Shown here: positions 59,742-64,000 of the stretch, piece after piece
Numbering within the stretch: the first letter of the stretch is position 1
Layout of the letters: every line of letters starts with the position of its first letter
Assembly: GCA_018240025.1 (NCBI GenBank)
Contig: JAFEGM010000041.1
Coordinates: forward strand, 1 to 64,000
Reading direction: 5' to 3'
Origin: Verrucomicrobiota bacterium
GTDB taxonomy: Bacteria > Verrucomicrobiota > Verrucomicrobiia > Chthoniobacterales > SZAS-18
DNA length: 64,000 bases
Notes under the pieces: generated by a model
The model's database searches: none
Seen by the model: only the letters and a program-made list of their open reading frames with translations
What the model was told of the DNA's origin: nothing
Position numbers and translations under genes: made by a program

Positions 59742-61994
59742 ATGGCCTCCGCCATCCCCACCCCGCTGCTCACTCCGCTGTTGCCGGAGGCGCCCCGGCG
59801 TCCCTCGGCCCGGCGCTACTGGCCCTTGGTCATCACGCTGGTGATCTTCAATCTGGCGCTGGTCCTGACGGTCCTGGCGCTCAACTACCTCTCCTCCTAC
59901 CGCCTGGACGAGAATTCCAGGGCCCTCGCGCTGGCCGGCCGGCAGCGGGCCCTCCTCGAGCGCATTCCGCTGGCCCTGCTGCAACTGCGCGAGGCCCGCG
60001 GAAAGGGCGCCGACTACGCGGCGCAGCAAGGTGATCTGCAGGCGACAGTCGAACAGTTCGAGGCCATCCTCACTGCCTTCGATCGGGGCGGCGAGGTGCG
60101 CGGGGAAGGCCGCATCGTGGCCGTCCGCGCGCTCACTCCGGGAGACGCTCGCGACCTCCTGGCCCAGGCCAGCTTCGTCTGGGGGCCGTACCGGGACCGG
60201 CTGCTGCCGGTCGCCCGTCAGCGCGGTGGCGTGAGTGACGAACAGCTCACCACCGGCCTGACCGCCGCCCGCGAGCACAACGCGGTCATGCTCGGGCTGC
60301 TCGGGGATCTGGCCGCCCGGATGGAGGAGAGCGCGCGGCGCGAGACCACCCGTCTCCGCCGCTATCAGATGCTGGCGGGCGCAGGTGCCCTGCTGGCCTT
60401 CGGGGCACTGCTCTACGTCTTCATGGCCCGGGTGCGACAGAGCGAGCGCGCGCTCGATGCCTTCGCCGATCGGCTGCAGCATTCGAACGAGCAACTCCAG
60501 ATCAGCGCGGGCGTCCTGGCCACGGCCAAGCAGGAGGCCGATCTCATCCTGACGACCGTGCACCAGGGACTGCTGCTGCTCGATCCCACCTTCCTCATCG
60601 GCCGGCAGTATTCCGACGAACTGCGCCGTCTTTTCCGTCGGGAGGATCTCGCTGGCTGCGACTTCCGCGACCTGCTTCGGCCGCTTCTGCACGGCGGGAT
60701 GTTCCGGCCGGTCTGCGACTACCTCGACTTGCTGTTCAATGCGGCCAAGAAGGAGCGGGCACTGGCCCGGATCAATCCCCTCGCCCGCATCGAGCTGACC
60801 TTCTCGGATCCCACCGGGGTGACCGAGTGCATCTATGAGTTCGCCTTTCGCCGCATCCTCGACGGCGAACGCATCATCCGCCTGCTCGTCAGTGTGCGCG
60901 ACGTCACACCCGAAGTGCGGCAGGAACAGGCGCAGCGGGCCGAGGAAGCCCGCCGGGAGCGGCAGTTGGAGCTGTTGCTCGGCATCCTGCACCTGGATCC
61001 GAAAGCGCTGGAGGACTTCCTGGGCCACGCCCGCCGCGAATTGGCGCGGGTGGACAGCGCCTTCCGACTGGAGAGCGCGGTGCACCAGGGCACGCCCATG
61101 CCGACGCCCGCGCCGGTGACCGAGGCCACGCTGCGCGCCCGGCTCCACGACATCCTGGCCGCGGTGCACAACGTGAAGGGAAATGCTTCCGTGCTCGCGC
61201 TGGCCACCTTCGAGCGGGCGGCGCACGAATTCGAGGACGAGATCCGCAGCCTCCTCGCGCGGCCGGAGCTGACCAACACCGCCTTGATGGAGGTGGAGGA
61301 CCGGCTGGAGGAATTCCGCGCCTCGCTGGACGAGGGCAACGACCTCGCCGGCCGCCTGCGCGCCTTCGCCCGCTCGGAAGGGGGCGATCCCATCGTCGAC
61401 AGCCTGGCCTCGTTCGTCCACGCCACGGCGCTCAAGCACGGCCGCAACGTGCGGATCGAGGCGCAGGAGTTCCGCTCGGCCGACATCCCGGCCGAGCACC
61501 GATTGCTGGTGCACGACCTCCTCATCCAGCTGGCGCGCAATGCGGTCGTCCACGGGATCGAAGACCCGAAAACCCGCGCCGTGGCCGGCAAGCCCCCGCT
61601 CGGACTGCTGCGCCTGAGCGGTCGGCTCGATGACCGCGGGGACGGCCGGAGCATCTACCGCCTGCAGGTGGAGGACGATGGCGGCGGAATCAAGGTGGCG
61701 GCGGTGCGCGAGCGGGCCATCGCGCTCGGTCTGGTCTCCCGCGAAGCCGCCGAGCAGCTGACCGACGAGCAGCTGCACGCCTTCATCTTCGAGCCCGGAT
61801 TTTCCACCGCGACGACGGAGACGACCCACTCCGGCCACGGTGCGGGGTTGAATTTCGTCCGTCGTCGGGTGATCGACGACCTGGGCGGCGGCATCTCCGT
61901 CAGCAGCGAGCCGGGACGCTCGCTCCGGCTGAGCATCGTGCTGCCCATCCAACCCGCCCCGACGGCGTCCGGCGCCAACGGCCACCTCCCATGA
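59742..61994 (+). CDS. CheA-like histidine kinase with PilJ-type sensor and HPt domain
   Basis: A 750-residue membrane sensor kinase. TM helices at about residues 30-48 and 205-228 flank a periplasmic helical domain that begins NSRALALAGRQRALLERI (PilJ/type IV pilus sensor style). Then come a coiled coil, a PAS-like region (about 265-390), an HPt domain with His476 in AAVHNVKGNASVLAL and a CheA-type HATPase (HDLLIQLARNAVVHGIEDP, VEDDGGGI, GHGAGLNFVRRR). It has no CheW-like domain, unlike true CheA. It overlaps the CheY gene by 4 bases. It is predicted to phosphorylate that receiver; the signal is unknown. Confidence 0.8.
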   Translation: MASAIPTPLLTPLLPEAPRRPSARRYWPLVITLVIFNLALVLTVLALNYLSSYRLDENSRALALAGRQRALLERIPLALLQLREARGKGADYAAQQGDLQATVEQFEAILTAFDRGGEVRGEGRIVAVRALTPGDARDLLAQASFVWGPYRDRLLPVARQRGGVSDEQLTTGLTAAREHNAVMLGLLGDLAARMEESARRETTRLRRYQMLAGAGALLAFGALLYVFMARVRQSERALDAFADRLQHSNEQLQISAGVLATAKQEADLILTTVHQGLLLLDPTFLIGRQYSDELRRLFRREDLAGCDFRDLLRPLLHGGMFRPVCDYLDLLFNAAKKERALARINPLARIELTFSDPTGVTECIYEFAFRRILDGERIIRLLVSVRDVTPEVRQEQAQRAEEARRERQLELLLGILHLDPKALEDFLGHARRELARVDSAFRLESAVHQGTPMPTPAPVTEATLRARLHDILAAVHNVKGNASVLALATFERAAHEFEDEIRSLLARPELTNTALMEVEDRLEEFRASLDEGNDLAGRLRAFARSEGGDPIVDSLASFVHATALKHGRNVRIEAQEFRSADIPAEHRLLVHDLLIQLARNAVVHGIEDPKTRAVAGKPPLGLLRLSGRLDDRGDGRSIYRLQVEDDGGGIKVAAVRERAIALGLVSREAAEQLTDEQLHAFIFEPGFSTATTETTHSGHGAGLNFVRRRVIDDLGGGISVSSEPGRSLRLSIVLPIQPAPTASGANGHLP

Positions 61995-62347
61995 AGCTTC
62001 TCATCGTGGACGATTCCCACATCATCCGGGAAACCATCCAGGGCATCCTGCGCGGGCACCGCTTCACGGAAGTGCGGCAGGCGGCCGACGGCGTCAGCGC
62101 GGTGGCTTCCGCGCTGGCTTGGAATCCGGACGTCGTGACCATGGACATCACCATGCCGGAACTCGACGGCTTGTCGGCGGTCGACCAAATCACCGCCGCG
62201 CGCCCGCGGATCAAGATCCTGATCGTGACCGCGTTGGCCGACAAGCAGACGGCCGTGGAGGCCGTTCGCCGGGGGGCGGAGGGCTTCGTGCTCAAACCCT
62301 TCACGCCCGAGGACCTGCGCCTGGCGCTCGACGAACTGCTCGACTGA
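61991..62347 (+). CDS. CheY-like response regulator, receiver domain only
   Basis: A 118-residue single receiver domain. Asp7 and Asp8 (LLIVDDSH), the phosphoacceptor Asp52 (VVTMDITMP), Thr80 (ILIVTAL) and Lys102 (FVLKPFT) are all present, so it should be phosphorylated and switch normally. It has no output domain and so acts by protein contact, like CheY. It lies between the kinase (4-base overlap) and the first CheX-like gene (1-base TGATG overlap). Confidence 0.9.
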   Translation: MKLLIVDDSHIIRETIQGILRGHRFTEVRQAADGVSAVASALAWNPDVVTMDITMPELDGLSAVDQITAARPRIKILIVTALADKQTAVEAVRRGAEGFVLKPFTPEDLRLALDELLD

Positions 62348-62820
62348 TGAAAAAGCCCAGCCGCGACGAAGTCCTGGGGCGCCTCGTCGCCAGCGCCACC
62401 CGCTTCTTCCGCGGTGCCGGTGACGAGGCCCCCATCGTCGGCAGTACGGTTCCGCTCCTGCCCGGCCGCGCCCGGGAGGTGCTGCTCGACCACGCCGCCC
62501 GCATCGAAGTCTCGGGCGATCAGCAGGGTGTCATCGTCTTCAGCCTGGAAGAGCGTCTGGCCCAGTCGCTGGCCCGCCGGCTGGGCGTGGCGCAGCCCAC
62601 CCTGGCGCATTGTGCCGACATGACCGGCGAGGCGGCCAACACGGTGGTCGGCAATGCCCGGCGCGAGCTCGGGGCCAACTTCCGCATTTCCGTTCCCACC
62701 TGCATTTCCGGGCGTCCCGCCGAGCTGCCCCTGGACCGCGGCGCCGAGGTGCGCGTTACGGCCTTCGACTGGCGCGGCGGACGTGCGTATTTGGTGGTCT
62801 GCCTCGGACTGGAGCAGTAG
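62347..62820 (+). CDS. CheX-like phosphatase family protein 1
   Basis: A 157-residue protein. HCADMTGEAANTVVGNARREL (about residues 91-111) follows the E-x2-N pattern of the CheC/CheX/FliY phosphatases: Glu and Asn there fit the residues that attack phospho-CheY. GVIVFSLEERLAQSLARRLG before it gives the beta-alpha start of the fold. It may dephosphorylate the CheY-like protein encoded just upstream. ATG at 62347 sits in the TGATG junction. Confidence 0.72.
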   Translation: MKKPSRDEVLGRLVASATRFFRGAGDEAPIVGSTVPLLPGRAREVLLDHAARIEVSGDQQGVIVFSLEERLAQSLARRLGVAQPTLAHCADMTGEAANTVVGNARRELGANFRISVPTCISGRPAELPLDRGAEVRVTAFDWRGGRAYLVVCLGLEQ

Positions 62821-62821
62821 G

Positions 62822-63298
62822 ATGCGGCCCATGAACGGCTTCGAGGAGGACGAACTGGCCCATTTCGCCGAGATCACGCGACGCTACTTCGAGCGCACGA
62901 CCAGCGAACCGGTCAGTTTCGACCCCGCCCAGCTCGGCTTCGGCACGCCGGCGTTCTCCGATTTCACCGGTCTCATTCGCATGACCGGGCAGCAGACCGG
63001 CTTCGTCTTCCTCAGCATGCCCGAGCCCCTGCTGCGCCAGTTGCTCACGCAGGTGGGCGAAGCGGTGCAGAATGCGGACACCTGCCGCGATTTCGTGGGC
63101 GAGATCGCCGGCACCATCGCCACCCACGCCCGCGAGCATTTCGGGGGCAAATTCGGGCTTTCCACGCCCATCGCGATGACGGCCGACGAAGCGGTGAGAG
63201 TGGAGTGGCCCTTTTCCCATCTCACGATGCCGTTTACCATGCTCGGACACGCCAGCCAGCTCGGTTTCACCCTCGAAGCCGACGGACAGCCCACATGA
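62822..63298 (+). CDS. CheX-like phosphatase family protein 2
   Basis: A 158-residue protein related in layout to the preceding gene: FVFLSMPEPLLRQLLTQVGE, then CRDFVGEIAGTIATHAREHF (about residues 88-107). The E-x2-x pattern has Thr where Asn is expected (GEIAGT), so catalytic activity is less certain, and it might instead bind without hydrolysis. Two such proteins in tandem point to duplication. ATG 62822 is chosen; 62831 is possible. It overlaps the next gene by 4 bases. Confidence 0.62.
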   Translation: MRPMNGFEEDELAHFAEITRRYFERTTSEPVSFDPAQLGFGTPAFSDFTGLIRMTGQQTGFVFLSMPEPLLRQLLTQVGEAVQNADTCRDFVGEIAGTIATHAREHFGGKFGLSTPIAMTADEAVRVEWPFSHLTMPFTMLGHASQLGFTLEADGQPT

Positions 63299-64000
63299 AA
63301 CGCACCGACATCTTCGAACGCGCCGACGATTGGAATACCCGTGGCGACGGCCTCCGCCTCCGCCCCGGCGAATGGATGCTGCTGGAATCGATCGACGGAT
63401 GGCACACCATCGGGGAAATCCTGGACGAAGGGGAATGGGATCAGCCGAGCACCGAGGCCTCGATCGAGAAGCTGCTGCAGCTCGGCCTCATCCGCCGCAA
63501 CGAGTACAGCTGGGAGGAATACTGCCACCGCTTCCGGGAGGACGATGACGAGGGGGTCGAGATCTTCGAGCCCATGCCGGCGGAGGAGGCTCCGGCCGCA
63601 GTCGTCGCCGAATTGTCCGCGCCGGTCTTCGTGGAGGCCCCGCCTCCGCCGCCCGCACCGCCCGTGCCGGAACTGCCCGCGGCCACGCCGGTAGCCACGG
63701 CCGTTCCATCCGCCTCTCCCGCGCCCGTTCCGGCGACCCCGCCGCCGGCGTCGCCCTTGCCGCTGCGCGAGGTGCTGGATTTCGTGATGGACCGCGCCGG
63801 CGGCGGGCCCAAAGGCCAGCTGGCGGTCTATCGCACGTTCCTGAAGATCCCGATGCATCAGCTGCGCGAGTCGGGGATCAAGTCGTTGAACGTGACCACT
63901 TCGGACCTGATGATCACGGACCCCGCCCTGCAGCAGAGCCTGCTCAAGGCCGTGGCCTCGGTGGTCGGCGAACCCTTTGACCGCGAGCCCTCGCTGGCGG
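63295..64000 (+). CDS. Unknown protein of the signalling operon (cut by window edge)
   Basis: Open from ATG at 63295 (in a 4-base ATGA overlap with the previous gene) to the end, at least 235 residues. The first 80 residues (DIFERADDWNTRGDGLRLRP, then IGEILDEGEWDQPSTEASIEKLLQLGLI) resemble a winged-helix-like fold of the DUF4388 type, though this is weak. An acidic and then Pro/Ala-rich linker runs to about residue 155, and a second domain begins LREVLDFVMDRAGGG. Its place in the operon suggests an output or adaptor role for the CheA/CheY/CheX set. Confidence 0.6.
   Translation, partial: MKRTDIFERADDWNTRGDGLRLRPGEWMLLESIDGWHTIGEILDEGEWDQPSTEASIEKLLQLGLIRRNEYSWEEYCHRFREDDDEGVEIFEPMPAEEAPAAVVAELSAPVFVEAPPPPPAPPVPELPAATPVATAVPSASPAPVPATPPPASPLPLREVLDFVMDRAGGGPKGQLAVYRTFLKIPMHQLRESGIKSLNVTTSDLMITDPALQQSLLKAVASVVGEPFDREPSLA

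Noticed and set aside
59574..61985. 803-codon minus-strand frame antisense to the CheA-like gene
   Set aside because: The plus strand carries unmistakable HPt and HATPase motifs; the antisense product has none.

Overview
The window is GC-rich bacterial chromosome (about two thirds G+C by eye) from a Gram-negative organism: it carries KDO synthesis (kdsA), lipopolysaccharide transport (lptC/A/B-like), an Mla-type lipid transport set (mlaE/F/D) and a TonB-ExbB-ExbD set. The exosortase/EpsI pair, a PEP-CTERM protein, a four-helix-bundle (S23/IVS-like) gene inside repeats, a DUF5069 protein and the protein styles point to Verrucomicrobiota, probably an Opitutaceae-like lineage. That placement is inference; no rRNA is present.

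Layout. 1-5 kb: edge of an acyl-CoA dehydrogenase, a peroxiredoxin, a glutamine-amidotransferase-like protein, an atypical P-II protein and the mlaEFD operon. 5-13.7 kb: housekeeping genes (fmt, DUF445, trpC, ispH, a long adenylate-kinase-like protein, tadA, DUF4230), interrupted at 8.33-9.47 kb by a four-helix-bundle gene between two repeat arrays of opposite orientation. 13.7-27 kb: a structured intergenic region with opposed terminators, gamma-glutamyltransferase, a large secreted subtilase, aroB, the exosortase operon (xrt-epsI-TPR-phosphatase) and an SGNH hydrolase/OpgC acyltransferase pair. 27-33.6 kb: GYF_2 protein, papain-like secreted protein, polyprenyl synthase, thiH, DUF2147, a nucleoside phosphorylase-like protein and trpS. 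33.7-36.2 kb: a two-gene operon of an E1-like iron-sulfur PMP dehydrase and a HemW-like radical SAM protein. 36.5-41.4 kb: surface proteins of more mixed base composition, ending in a frameshifted PEP-CTERM gene. 41.4-50.2 kb: holB, EVE, Nif3-like, tRNA-Arg(CCG), comB, tonB/exbB/exbD, cinA and an MFS transporter. 50.2-56 kb: a kynurenine-pathway fragment (3-hydroxyanthranilate dioxygenase, ACMSD-like decarboxylase, HD protein), a class C beta-lactamase-like protein, a ROK kinase and a ureidoglycine aminohydrolase. 56-59.8 kb: lptB-lptA-lptC-kdsA, with a divergent RsuA-family gene. 59.7 kb to the end: a signalling operon (CheA-like kinase, CheY, two CheX-like proteins, an unknown protein cut by the window edge).

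Genes are packed tightly, and many pairs overlap by 4 bases (ATGA/GTGA). The longer intergenic gaps often hold self-complementary repeats made of short repeated words. The clearest are at 8331-9473, 31089-31184, 41357-41572, 46997-47189, 50200-50273 and 54044-54204. These look like one class of small palindromic elements, and the four-helix-bundle locus may be its protein-coding form. The items most worth following are that element, the E1-like dehydrase/radical SAM operon, the candidate small RNA region near 13.8 kb and the 14-copy octamer array directly before the Nif3-like start codon.
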